Source: Saturnia japonica
Lineage: Eukaryota > Arthropoda > Insecta > Lepidoptera > Saturniidae
Direction of reading: 5' to 3'
Assembly (NCBI GenBank): GCA_033032175.1
Contig: CM065329.1
Location: 10,050,985 to 10,114,984 of the forward strand
Length of the DNA: 64,000 nucleotides
Each line of letters starts with the position of its first letter. Within the stretch, counting starts at the first letter, position 1. The notes below the pieces were generated by a model, which had not been told where the DNA came from, searched no databases, and worked only from the letters and a program-made list of their open reading frames with translations. Shown here in pieces: positions 9,201 to 19,671 of the stretch. The position numbers were made by a program, and so were the translations under genes.

Positions 9201-11828
9201 AGAGACAAAGTTCAATGTGACACTTGCCATAAAAAATTCACAAGCAAAGACTATTTATTAACGCATATAAAGAATATGCATTATGATTATGGAAAAGTAT
9301 TTGAATGTTGGTGCGGAAAACAATTCCGTACACCGATACACTTACGTAACCATATGAAGCGGACGCATGATGGCAAAATGAAAGGTACAAATAGAGACAA
9401 AGTTCAATGTGACACGTGCCATAAAAAATTCACAAGCAAAAACCGTTTATTAATGCATATAAAAAATATGCATTATGATTATGGAAAAGTATTTGGATGT
9501 TGGTGCGGGAAACAATTCCGTTCGCCGTTAAACTTACGCAATCATCAGAGATGGCGGCATGACGGCAACATTAATGGTACAAATAATGGCAAACTTACTG
9601 GTAAGAAGGTAGAGGAAATTAAATATAAATGTGACTCATGTGAAGGTACTTTTAGAAGTAAGTATTATTTAATACGACATGTAAAGAGGATACATTATGA
9701 TTATGGGAGACCGTTTGATTGTTGGTGCGGGAAACAGTTCCGTACACCAATACTCTTACGTATGCATATGAGGCGGCAGCATGATGGCAAAATGAAAGAT
9801 ACAAATAGAGACAAAGTTCAATGTGACACTTGCCAAAGGAAATTCAAAAGCAAAGACTGTTTATTAAACCATATAAAAAATATGCATTATGATTATGGAA
9901 AAGTATTTGAGTGTTGGTGCGGGAAACAATTCCGTACGCCGTTAAACTTACGCGATCATCAGAGATGGCGGCATGACGGCAACATTAATGGTACAAATAA
10001 TGGCAAACTTACTGGTAAGAAGGTAGAGGAAATTAAATATAAATGTGACTCATGTGAAGGTGTTTTTAGAAGTAAGTATTATTTAATACGACATGTAAAG
10101 AGTAAGCATTATGATTACGGGAGACCGTTTGATTGTTGGTGCGGGAAACAGTTCCGTACACCAATACTCTTACGTATGCATATGAGGCGGCAGCATGATG
10201 GCAAAATGAAAGACAAAGTTCAATGTGACACTTGCCAAAGGAAATTCAAAAGCAAAGACTCTTTATTAAACCATATAAAAAATGTTCATTATGATTATGG
10301 TAAAGTATTCGAATGTTGGTGCGGGAAACAGTTCCGTACACCAAAACTGTTGGAAAGCCACAAGAGAACACCATGTGGTGCTCAAAATGAAGTATACAAA
10401 TGTGGGTTCTGCAAGGCGGTGTTTAATGCGAAGCTGAATTTAACAAAACATATAAAGGGTATGCATTATGATTACGGGAGAACGTTTGATTGTTGGTGCG
10501 GGAAACAGTTCCGTACACCAATACTCTTACGTATACATATGAGGCGGCAGCATGATGGCAAAATGAAAGATATAAATAAAGACAAAGTTCAATGTGACAC
10601 TTGCCAAAGGAAATTCAAAAGCAAATACTATTTATTAACGCATATAAAATGTAAGCATTATGATTATGGAAAAGTATTTGAATGTTGGTGCGGGAAACAA
10701 TTCCGTACGCCGATAAACTTACGTAACCATATGAAGCGGACGCATGATGGCAAAATGAAAGGTACAAATAGAGACAAAGTTCAATGTGACACTTGTCAAA
10801 ATAAATTCACAAGCAAAAACCGTTTATTAACGCATATAAAAAATATGCATTATGATTATGGAAAAGTATTTGGATGTTGGTGCGGGAAACAATTCCGTTC
10901 GCCGTTAAACTTACGTAACCATATGAAGCGGACGCATGATGGCAAAATGAAAGGTACAAATAGAGACAAAGTTCAATGTGACACTTGTCAAAATAAATTC
11001 ACAAGCAAAAACCGTTTATTAACGCATATAAAAAATATGCATTATGATTATGGAAAAGTATTTGGATGTTGGTGCGGGAAACAATTCCGTTCGCCGTTAA
11101 ACTTACGTAACCATATGAAGCGGACGCATGATGGCAAAATGAAAGGTACAAATAGAGACAAAGTTCAATGTGACACTTGTCAAAATAAATTCACAAGCAA
11201 AAACCGTTTAATAACGCATATAAAAAATATGCATTATGATTATGGAAAAGTATTTGGATGTTGGTGCGGGAAACAATTCCGTTCGCCGTTAAACTTACGC
11301 AATCATCAGAGATGGCGGCATGACGGCAACATTAATGGTACAAATAATGGCAAACTTACTGGTAAGAAAATCGACGAAATTAAATATAAATGTGACTCAT
11401 GTGAAGGTACTTTTAGAAGTAAGTATTATTTAATACGACATGTAAAGAGTAAGCATTATGATTACGGGAGACCGTTTGATTGTTGGTGCGGGAAACAGTT
11501 CCGTACACCAATACTCTTACGTACGCATATGAGGCGGCAGCATGATGGCAAAATGAAAGATACAAATAGAGACAAAGTTCAATGTGAAACTTGCCAAAGG
11601 AAATTTAAAAGCAGACTGTTTATTAAACCATATAAAAATGTTCATTATGATTATGGTAAAGTATTTGAATGTTGGTGCGGGAAACAGTTCCGTACACCAA
11701 AACTGTTGGAAAGCCACAAAAGAACACCGTGTGTTGCTAAAAATGAAGTATACAAATGTGAATTCTGCAAGGCGGTGTTTAATGCGAAGCTGAATTTAGC
11801 AAAACATATAAAGGGTATGGTATTATGA
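6201..11828 (+). CDS. Gene A: tandem-array zinc-finger protein, 4 exons, 1494 residues predicted
   Basis: Exons 6201-6359, 6740-6883, 7034-7278 and 7892-11828 join to 4485 bases, an exact multiple of three. Intron phases are 0, 0 and 2, matching paralogous exons near 40-44 kb and 58-63 kb. Residues 1-182 are acidic and hold psi-K-x-E type motifs in every exon (LKQE, LKKE, VKME), typical SUMO-acceptor sites. Exon 4 starts with three finger-like modules. The first two have lost a cysteine compared with gene B, while the third (CKYCNEDYKHKDLLYKHMEQ) is intact. From residue about 307 follow roughly 18.5 units of about 64 residues. Each has a canonical C-x2-C-x12-H-x4-H finger, the linker HYDYGK-x-F, and a second finger with C-W-C spacing. 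The product should be a nuclear DNA-binding protein. Donors at 6360 (GTATTG) and 7279 (GTTGGT) are weak but conserved in place. No ZAD, BTB or KRAB-like domain is visible. Confidence 0.85.
7439..7468 (+). other. G-quadruplex-type motif in intron 3 of gene A
   Basis: Six runs of three or more G are separated by 1-3 bases in this 30-base stretch, directly after GATACT. This satisfies the usual G3+N1-7 pattern for an intramolecular quadruplex on the coding strand. It lies about 160 bases after the exon 3 donor. Function unknown. Confidence 0.6.
8262..11828 (+). repeat. Coding minisatellite: about 18.5 zinc-finger-pair units of ~192 bp
   Basis: Nineteen units can be counted, the last cut short. 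Helix positions 2,3,6 of the C-x2-C finger in units 1-17 and 19 read RSE, DYT, DSN, LNK, YYT, DYT, NRM, YYR, DCN, YYR, DSN, LNK, YYT, NRT, NRT, NRT, YYR, LNK; unit 18 is damaged. For the C-x-C finger of units 1-18 they read IHN, IHN, KLS, ILI, IHN, IHN, LNN, ILM, LND, ILM, KLS, ILI, INN, LNN, LNN, LNN, ILT, KLS. The rest of each unit is almost unchanged at DNA level. Units 3-5 recur as 11-13 and 18-19; units 7-8 recur as 9-10 and 16-17. Units 7, 9 and 16 carry a longer linker (GNINGTNNGKLTGKK). This implies repeated block duplication or conversion. Confidence 0.9.
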
Positions 11829-12140
11829 TTACGGGAGACCGTTTGATTGTTGGTGCGGGAAACAGTTCCGTACACCAAGATACTTACGTCAGCACATGAG
11901 GCTGCAGCATGATGGCAAAATGAAAGATACAAATAGAGACAAAGTTCAATGTGACACTTGCCAAAGGAAATTTAAAAGCAGACTGTTTATTAAACCATAT
12001 AAAAAATGTTCATCATGATTATGGTAAAGTATTTGAATGTTGGTGCGCCGTACACCAAGATACTTACGTCAGCATATGAGGCAGCAGCATGATGACAAAA
12101 TAAAAGATAAAAATAACGACAAAGTTCAATGCAAGGCCTG
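11816..12140 (+). pseudogene. Decayed continuation of the zinc-finger array
   Basis: Repeat sequence continues past the stop codon of gene A. In the last coding unit the usual ATGCATTATG reads ATGGTATTATG, one base longer, which shifts the frame into the TGA at 11826-11828. Behind it lie about 1.5 more units with further small deletions and a cut (TGGTGCGCCGTACACC) missing part of the CWC finger. The array therefore once extended further. Confidence 0.85.
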
Positions 12141-12270
12141 ATGTAGTCCAGAGAAGCATAAATTAAGGGCTATTAAGGGCGGCTAATTGAGTATGGTGGG
12201 CAGTTAAAAAAGTACCCATTGAATTCATAATTATTATTACGAATTTCATGATTTTTTAACCTTTCCCCCC

Positions 12271-12301
12271 CTACCTACCTACCTACCTACCTACCTACCT
12301 A
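12271..12301. repeat. (CCTA)n microsatellite
   Basis: About eight tandem copies of CTAC/CCTA follow a run of C, just downstream of the decayed array. Confidence 0.95.
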
Positions 12302-12408
12302 GTGTAATGTCACATATTTTGAAATTTTATAATTAGAAATTTATGAAATTAAAACAGCAGTGTTCGGAAATATTTTTAATTTCCATTTAAATTATTGAAG
12401 TGAAACTT

Positions 12409-12474
12409 CTTTATCGGGGTTGGGAAAAAATTTAGTGTAACATTTTTTCGTTACGCGTCACATTTTTCCGTTAC
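12409..12474 (+). repeat. Left terminal inverted repeat
   Basis: It begins CTTTATCGGGGTTGG and ends TTTTTCCGTTAC. It is complementary to 14696-14761 apart from two positions. Confidence 0.85.
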
Positions 12475-13191
12475 GCGCCATCTTTCGTCATACTAGACGA
12501 AACCATCACCATTTGTGGGTGACCCCTATCCCGCCCCTCACATTTTCTTCTTCCCTGCGGTTGCTTCCTCCCCGTCTTTCGGGTGCCTCAGTCTCCGCTA
12601 AAAGAATTTTAGGCACCATCTTGGAGGACGGATAGTTGGTGGTGAGTGGGAGGAGTCTAAGGTTGGGTGTCGGGTCAAGGACCCACCCTCAAAAATTTTA
12701 CCGCCCTCCCCCCGCCTTCCCCCTCTGTGGAGTGCCCCCCTCATCCCTCAGGGATACTTCACCCCGCGAGGTCTAACTTTGCCATCTTTGCTCCTACAGA
12801 CCCGTGCTTGGTGTCATTGTAATCGGGGGAAAAAGGCCTACAAACTGACCCCAATACATTTCTCAAATTATATATTATTGATAACATTTTAACAAATATT
12901 TTAAAATAAAAAGAGCTAAACCCCATTGATTACATGTATTAGGTATAATTAAATATAGATATAAGTATTCGACGCTGAGACTGACTATTATTAGGTAGAT
13001 TTAATTTTACAACAGGACTATTTTATAAAATATTGACAAATTTAATGATTAGTAATTTAATTTAGAATTTTATTAACGTGTATGTTTTGAATTTTTTGAA
13101 TTTCTATTTACAATTTATAACTGACAATTATTATTTATTTCTTCTATTACTTTATATTTACACTACTTTTTAAAATATATACAAAACCAGG

Positions 13192-14480
13192 ATGTCTACA
13201 TCACGCCAACATACTGGAATCAAGACGCTTAAACCTAAGAGTGACAGTGAGGCAACACATAGAAGGTTGCGCCAGAGTGAGGTGGGCGCCAGACGCAGAG
13301 CCAGCGACACGGAGAGCTCCATGCTTAAGGAGGTTCTGAACAAAAACGCGGCTAGCGTGGCGCGATCAAAGGAACCACCAGCGGTCACCTCAGAAGGGAA
13401 CAAGGCAGAGGTTTTAGTGGGTGTTGCGGGAGGCCATGACCAAGGAGGCCCACTAATTGTTCGAGCGCCAGTAGGACTGGGCTCGGTGGGCTCACTACAG
13501 CCTACCATGGGTGCGTGCCTTGATGTATCGGATGGGGAATGGGGGAAGACTAATTTGGGGGTGAGACCGTTCCCTCAAAGGCTAGTAGGTTGAGCATGCT
13601 CCCTACCATAAAGGGTAGGGTAGGAATAGCCCTAGATATGGCGAAAATCAGAGCCACAGAGTTCCTCCAGGCGGGGAAAAAGGCGGCTGAGAGCTCGGGC
13701 AACCTCAAGAAGGAGATTAAGGCGGAGATCCTAGAGTCTCTGGAGGGCCTGTACGTCACCGGCCTTGAGCTGGTGGACTCCCGAAGTCGACATAAGGTGC
13801 AGGCGGAGCGCGCGCGAGCCGAAAGGGCAAGGGAGCTTGCATGGGCGGAGCGGGCGCACGCCAAGCAGCTGGCAGGACTCGTGGAGAGCCACGAGCGAAC
13901 AGTGGGTTTGCTCACGAAACACGTGGAGGCACTAGTGGGCGAACTAGGAGCCCTTCGTTCGTGGCTCGACTACGAGGTAGCCGATCCCTTAAAGTCACTT
14001 CGGGGAGTGCAGGACGGGATAGAGGAACTCCGCCGGAGACCCGTAAACAAGATAGAGGCATGCCACATCCAGCCTGAGGAACTGAACAAGATCGTGGAGG
14101 GAGCGGCTCGGTTACAGGCATCGGTGACGTGCCTGGAGGTGGGATTGGATGGATTGCCTGGGCGCGTCGGCGAGTGCGTAGTCATGCCAACTCCCCCACC
14201 CCCCGTTCCCCCTACCCCTGACTGTGGATTACATCTTGAAGACATTAGGACCTCTGTGGGTCAATTGAGACACAAACTGGACCAGGTAGCGGATCAGCCG
14301 GGATTGAGGAATGTCTGCGCCGGGACTGAGACCCTTAGGGACCTCATGGGGCCCGTAACGTCGAAGATCGACACAGTGCTCCATGAGGTCCGCGAAATGG
14401 GGTGTCCGGCGGTCCTACCTCAATCAAACCAGCAGACTGGGGACCGAGATGGCTATGTCGGGCACGTACCAGGCCATTGA
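13192..14480 (+). pseudogene. LINE ORF1-like coding region inside the TIR element
   Basis: Two overlapping open frames (13192-13593 and 13590-14480) change register near 13590, so a single ancestral frame is broken or the two always overlapped. The first is basic and rich in Ser and Arg. The second has a long Arg/Glu/Ala coiled coil (RARAERARELAWAERAHAKQ) and a proline stretch (PTPPPPVPPTP). This fits the N-terminal part of an ORF1 protein from I/R1-group LINEs, which packages retrotransposon RNA. No CCHC knuckle is present; the expected C-terminal half is absent and replaced by RNase H sequence. Codon use is GC-rich compared with neighbours. Family assignment is moderate. Confidence 0.5.
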
Positions 14481-14719
14481 CGGCAGGGGGAAGATCCGTT
14501 CGACTGCACTGGGTCAGGGCTCATGTCGGCATCGCGGGAAACGAGCGAGCCGACCAATTGGCGAAGAGAGCTGCCCACAAAAAGTCGGTGGCTGACTACG
14601 ATCGGTATCCGGTGTCTTACGCAAAGAAAATCATACGAGAGGAGAATGTCCTTAAGTGGCAGGCGCGCTACGAGTCCTCAGACACGGGCGGGGTGGTAAC
14701 GGAAAAATGTGACGCGTAA
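14455..14719 (+). pseudogene. RNase H domain end of a LINE ORF2
   Basis: The translation contains SVRLHWVRAHVGIAGNERAD followed by QLAKRA, the final strand-helix of RNase H with the HxGIxGNExAD signature of I/R1/jockey-group ORF2 proteins. A post-RNase H helix (YAKKIIREENVLKWQARY) follows. The frame ends within the right inverted repeat. Endonuclease and reverse transcriptase domains are missing, so about 2.5 kb of LINE is deleted between ORF1 and this piece. Confidence 0.8.
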
Positions 14720-14761
14720 CGAAAAAATGTTACATTAAATTTTTTTCCAACCCCGATAAAG
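14696..14761 (-). repeat. Right terminal inverted repeat
   Basis: Reverse complement of 12409-12474 with two mismatches, ending CCCCGATAAAG. Confidence 0.85.
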
Positions 14762-15899
14762 TCGCTCGGTTACTAAATTTTGTGGAATGTAAACAATATA
14801 TTTCGTATTTCAGTTACCATAAGCCATTAATAACACAAATATATAATAACGACATCAATGATAGTAATAATTCTATTACAATTAATGAAATTCAATAATA
14901 ATCTTTGTAGTAATAAGCTAAAATGAAATAATTGTAGAATTTGTATTTATGTCTATGATAATAAAAGCCTTTTATTAAACTTTATCTAATTTAACTTTAT
15001 TTAACCAAATTCTGTAAAGTTGCATATAGTATATTTTTTTTTGAAAAATAACGTCATAAAGAAGTTTCACTTCTTACGAGTGTACGCTAGTACACGCACA
15101 CTTTTTTTTTTTTCAATAAAATCGGCATCAAATCAAACAAAGGTATAAAATTTAACACAACATTTAAAAAAATAACTTTAATGAAAGATAAAAACTTAAT
15201 CCTCTTCAGTTCATAGACTTCGAATCCATTCCTTTATATTATTTATAACTGGCATAGTAGTCACATCGTTCTCATTTGGACAGTTCACATCAGAAACATT
15301 CATTGTGTCAACATCTTCATCTAACCATAAAGCTTCATTGTCACCGGTTGGCGACAGAACTGTTATTTTCGTGTCCTGTGTTAGGTTATTATGTCATATT
15401 ATTGTGTTTATGTGTTATGTACTTTGTGTTATGATAAAATAGATCGATATGGATAATATTATAGAGAAATGTTAGCGACTACGCTACATTATAAGTTGCA
15501 TGTTATGTATTAAGTTGTATATAAATGCTTATGTATTGTGTGTTACATATATGAAAATAGAACTATAATAGAATAGGTAAATGCATAGAATAAGTCAATA
15601 GAGTAAGAACATCCAATGTTATAGGAATTTTACGAACAGAAAGCGTTGATGCTTCCCGTAAATTGCATTGTTTTTGGCTTATGTACGGAATATATACTTG
15701 ATGTATATAATATGTGAATACTTAACAAATAGGTAATACGACAAGGAATATTTTGACATATAACATGTATACACAAGATATATAATGAATGAAATATAGA
15801 GCGATTAACAAGGCGACCAAAGTAAAAACTAAAATTAAAACACGAATTAAAGCGGTTTAGGGTCACTCTCCGAACTACTTAAGCTCGAAGAGGCCCCGT
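14762..15899. other. AT-rich stretch, no gene
   Basis: No coding signal. One detail: 15054-15071 (ATAAAGAAGTTTCACTTC) is the reverse complement of 12398-12415, which abuts the left inverted repeat of the preceding element. The rest is low-complexity AT sequence with many TATG and GTTATG runs around 15380-15560. Confidence 0.5.
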
Positions 15900-16730
15900 A
15901 TGGGGCACGGCGCAATTCAACGAGTACAAGTAACTACAAGAAGAAAGCTTTGGTCGTCCTGCGAACAGCAAACAAGATTTCAACTTTTATTGAAGACCCG
16001 GCACCTCAAGCGGTCGTGCATTATCACTAACATCGCGTCCCGCACTGGCATCCGTACGGCGTCTACGAGACGGGCATCCGGCGCAACAAATATGGGGAAG
16101 TGATCAGACCAGTACACATCGTCCACTATACCTACATCAGTAACTGTTGACCAACCAAGCTGACTGTGTGACGACACATTGGTCTAGCCATCTCCTGCAA
16201 CCGTGCGCATCACTGACAAATGTATAGCTAATCGACTGTAATCATAATTTTTCAATGTCGGCACACCTCCACCCCTGTTCAGCACAGAAATCTAAAAGTT
16301 CACAACAAAAAAACACACCGGGGTGGGCGTTGAAATCACCGAGAATGTAAACAACTTCGACAATAGCGCTCATTTCACCTAGGCAATCAGTGAATTCTAA
16401 CAGGTTTTCCCTCGAATCACTCGGCATATATACGCAAAACACAATTATAAATCTATTCCCTAGCGACACCTTAATAGCCGTCAAACGCGCACTCGCACAG
16501 CTGACTACTGTTACCGATTCAAAGGCTCGCTTACGCCTCAGGATTGCAGCACAGGGGCGCCCTCTAAGTATCCCTGCTGATGTGTCTACGACTGACTTCC
16601 CTGTGTACTCGAAATCATCATGTATTTGACCAAAGTAGGGTACATCGTGGGGAAGCAGCCACGTTTCTTGGAGGGCAACTATGTCAGCCGACACGCATAA
16701 GAGTTTAACTGGCTCGGAAGACCGTTTCAC
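15900..16730 (-). pseudogene. LINE ORF2 endonuclease domain, truncated
   Basis: On the minus strand from 16730 the translation shows the apurinic-like endonuclease order: VALQETWLL (catalytic Glu), GRPCAAILRRK, VFCVYMPSDSREN, VYILGDFNAHPG (Asp and Asn), then after an in-frame disruption SDAHGCRRWLDQC and VYWSDHFPIF (SDH). These are the signatures of a jockey/CR1-group endonuclease that nicks target DNA. The reverse transcriptase is absent, so the element is cut off near 15900. It directly follows the ORF1 fragment upstream on the same strand. Confidence 0.8.
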
Positions 16731-16739
16731 CGATTTGCA

Positions 16740-17282
16740 ATTAAAATGATAATGACCTTGTCCATGTTATTGTAACGGTGTTTGTTTCATTACGCCAGTC
16801 TTCAACTTGTATGTGTCATTCACAAAACGTCTAAAAGTAATTCCGTCGGGCCAGAACTTATTATCTAGTAATAACTGTAGTTTTGTTTTGGGAACATACA
16901 ATTAAAAGGAGTTGTACTTTTTTCCGTTGTTCTATTAATTGTAAACAACGTTACATCTTCCTGGATGTTCTCCTTTATATAAGCAACAATATCACTCTCA
17001 TTAGTATCTTTGTAAACATTAGAGATAAACAATGGTACTTTGATGATAGCAGCCTTAAATTTTCCCTCAGGTCCAACGTAAGCTATACCCATCTTTCCAC
17101 TAGTAGTTGGCTTCTTTGCTTTTTACTGAGACAAGATTCCATTTGTCCCCTACTATTTCTTTACGCTCGTTGCCTCGGGATAAGGTCGAAAGATTGATGT
17201 TTACGTTCGAGTAAATGAGATTTGAACGCATGGTAGGCGTTCTACATAGTTCATTCAGTAGCTGGCTGTCGTCAGTAGCCAT
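16740..17282 (-). pseudogene. LINE ORF1 fragment, frameshifted
   Basis: Two minus-strand frames (17282-17100 and 17092-16865) form one ancestral ORF1. The second contains VPLFISNVYKDTNESDIVAY and ENIQEDVTL, then after another shift FWPDGITFRRFVN. This is a C-terminal module often seen in insect LINE ORF1 proteins. It precedes the ORF2 endonuclease fragment, as in an intact element. At least two frame breaks make it non-functional. Confidence 0.6.
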
Positions 17283-17790
17283 GGGTAATAACGCTTTTAG
17301 CTCATACCGTACCGTATCTATATACTGGTTTTGAAAATCTATTATCGTAACTATGTTTTTTTATACCATAGATATTGCTTGATTAGACACAATTCGACTT
17401 ATCTATGTACATATTTTGAAACGATGTACTGTACGCGTACGGCGTACGGTGCACACAATACAAATATGATTTTTTAACGTATTAGTTTTTACAGTAATAA
17501 TATTTATGTTTTGTTGATCCATTACGTATATTACTTTAAGATAAACGAATTCATTGAATGTGCTAGAGCGGTTACTTTTAATGTTAGTGACTTTGGCAAA
17601 GGTATCTTTTTGAAATCACTACCTGTGCCCGCGTCTGCGCTTGCATACACTACAAAATTATTGTTTAGTTTTTATTTATAAATAAAGTGTAATTTTACAT
17701 AAATTAAGAGAATATATAATTAACATTTTTTTTCAATTTAGACATACATATATTTCAAATTTACATAAATTTTATTTATATCAATGCCTC
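17283..17790. other. No gene seen
   Basis: AT-rich spacer between the decayed LINE and a SINE. Only short open frames without recognisable motifs. Confidence 0.5.
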
Positions 17791-18050
17791 TTTGTGTATG
17801 CCATTAGCCTAGTGGTCCTAAGCGCGACTGCTATGCTCGAGTTCCTGGGTTCAATTCCCAGGTCAAGCAAAATGTTATTGAGTTTTTCTATAAAATTCTC
17901 AGCTGCAGCTCGGAGTTTGGCTTTGTGCCGATTAATGGCAATAGGCTCGCCCTATTACATGGGCAAAAAAACGTACTTGGCAAACTGTGGGTGTACATTA
18001 GGATACCTCTGACTAACCGTTTATGAAATACACGCGTGATGGTATTTTAT
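17791..18050 (+). repeat. tRNA-derived SINE (family 1, plus copy)
   Basis: The head has a tRNA-like body with a pol III B-box match (GGGTTCAATTCCC) at about 17848 and an A-box-like region before it. A body of about 170 bases follows, with GCTCGCCCTATTACATGG, and ends at GTGATGGTATTTTATG. The same sequence occurs reversed at 54905-55168. It depends on LINE enzymes for movement. It is not a functional tRNA gene: the acceptor stem does not close and the similarity extends far past the tRNA part. Confidence 0.8.
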
Positions 18051-18543
18051 GTTATTTTATGTTGTGTACGAAATTCCTTGATTTTCTATTGAGCGCAAAT
18101 ATGTATAAGTATACAAATTGCTACTGCAATTGAGACGCTAACATGCAACATATAATTGTCCATGTAAAAAGCATGGTGGCCGGAGGTCAACTGTGACTTA
18201 TCCAAATTTTTACGAAACTATTATTTTACAAACCATCAAAACGACAAACCCAGGCACTTAAATAACATGTCAATACTTATTCAAATATAACAGGACACTT
18301 CAAAATAAAACAAATGACATTCCTATCAACCGAGAGCCGGTTATTATAAAGACAAATATGCTTATTATGTGTGGCTTTCTAGTAGGTATTTTCCATTATG
18401 TGGTACATTAATATGATATATCACTTATGGTTTCTCAGTGTTAGTCATTTAAACACCCGAAAATAATATTTTTTCTGAATTGATTCACCATTATCATTAC
18501 TACTTATTTCTTACGTTACTTTATGTAAAAAAAAATATCCTAC
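18051..18543. other. No gene seen
   Basis: AT-rich spacer without recognisable coding or repeat signature. Confidence 0.4.
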
Positions 18544-18849
18544 TAGCTGTACCATGTGGTTTTACCCGTGTAGGCAATTTTTTCAAATTATAATATATCT
18601 TATGTTACTGGCTGATAATGTAGCTTTATATTGGTGAAAGATTTTTTTTAAATAGTCCAGTACTTTTTCAGTTTATCCATTACAAACAAGAAATCAAATC
18701 TTTCTTCTTAGATTGGTATGGAGAACCTGGCCAGAAAACATAACTATGAATTTTAAAAAAGCATGTAAATTAGTTATGTGGTTCTCTCGTGCGAAAAGAC
18801 CATAAACGGACAGATAGACAGAGACGTTGAGTTTCGTAATATGTATAGA
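18544..18849 (-). mobile_element. Helitron-like element, short
   Basis: On the minus strand it starts TCTATACATATTACG and ends CACATGGTACAGCTAG followed by T. These are the TC start and CTAG-T end of Helitrons, shared with other copies in this window (59343-59747). At 306 bases it cannot encode Rep/helicase and is non-autonomous. Confidence 0.5.
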
Positions 18850-18854
18850 CGATG

Positions 18855-18915
18855 GTAGCAAACAAGCATGTGATCCGCTTGATGGTAAGCGATTACTGCA
18901 GCCTATGTAGTATGG
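18855..18915 (+). repeat. Lepidopteran dispersed repeat fragment (GATGGTAAGCGATTACTGC)
   Basis: The string AACAAGCATGTGATCCGCTT and the following GATGGTAAGCGATTACTGC closely fit a box that recurs very widely in lepidopteran genomes, often in SINE or LINE 3' ends. Only this core is recognisable. Confidence 0.5.
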
Positions 18916-19671
18916 ATCCTGGTATTGATAATTTAGGTTTGGTTATGAGGCACGTCATGATATATATACAGTTTAAACACTATTATTAACACAACGCAAA
19001 TTACACCTTTAAATTATTTTAACTAAACTTCAAACAAACTAAAAAAAAACTATAAAATATGAATTTCAAGTTCTATGATAAAAAAACTACTTTACAAAAT
19101 TATCTTTTAACTTGAAACAGCTATTAAAAAGCAAAATTTAAAAAGATTGGGTGAGGTCAGGATTCGAACCTAGGACTTCGACCACAGCAGTACGTTAACG
19201 ACCGCAGGGCTACGAATACGTCTGTGAAGATTATTGAAATTATGCTACTTGTAAATAATCTTACGCTTTTTTTAATATTACGAAGGTTTTTTCAGGCTAG
19301 GGTGCTCCTCCGCAACGCCCCGGAACCTAGTCCCAAAAACAAAAGTACCTAATAATCCGAAGCCAATAATAAACAATTTCGAAACCGAAGAAATCTACTA
19401 ATTAAGTTTTGTCACTTTCAGTTAATGCGGAATTCAAATATAAAAATAGAACACAAATTAGGACAACATAATATTTATGAAAAAAAGCCGAGGGCAAAGA
19501 CCAAAGGTTATAAAAAAAAACAATAAACAGCATGTTATTTATTACCTAATAAGGTTTAAAGGTATTTATATTGATGGTGATAATTTATTCGAAGTTAAGC
19601 TTTAAAGTACTAGGCATAAGGTTAAATTTAGTAATATTAGTGTGTGATCTATAGCTATTTCTCACAAGTGC
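18916..19671. other. No gene; contains a tRNA-like SINE head on the minus strand at about 19150-19225
   Basis: The minus strand of 19150-19225 carries GGTTCGAATCC (B box) preceded by GCGGTCGTTAACGTACTG, an A-box-like stretch. This is probably the head of a second SINE family. The remainder is AT-rich without coding signal. Confidence 0.4.

Larger units (their letters stand above)
12409..14761. mobile_element. 2.35-kb element with 66-bp terminal inverted repeats enclosing LINE-derived sequence
   Basis: Positions 12409-12474 are the reverse complement of 14696-14761 with two mismatches. The interior holds GC-rich sequence quite unlike the flanks, an ORF1-like coding region and an RNase H fragment of a non-LTR retrotransposon. 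The RNase H reading frame runs straight into the right inverted repeat. Terminal repeats of this length are expected for DNA transposons or foldback elements, not for LINEs. It may be a non-autonomous DNA element that captured LINE sequence, or a LINE rearranged into an inverted structure. No clear target-site duplication was found. Confidence 0.6.

Noticed and set aside
13170..14245. Minus-strand frames in the TIR element
   Set aside because: Shadows of the plus-strand ORF1-like coding region.
17791..17880. Possible tRNA gene
   Set aside because: The A/B boxes are there, but no acceptor stem closes and the same longer sequence is dispersed (54905-55168), so it is a SINE head.
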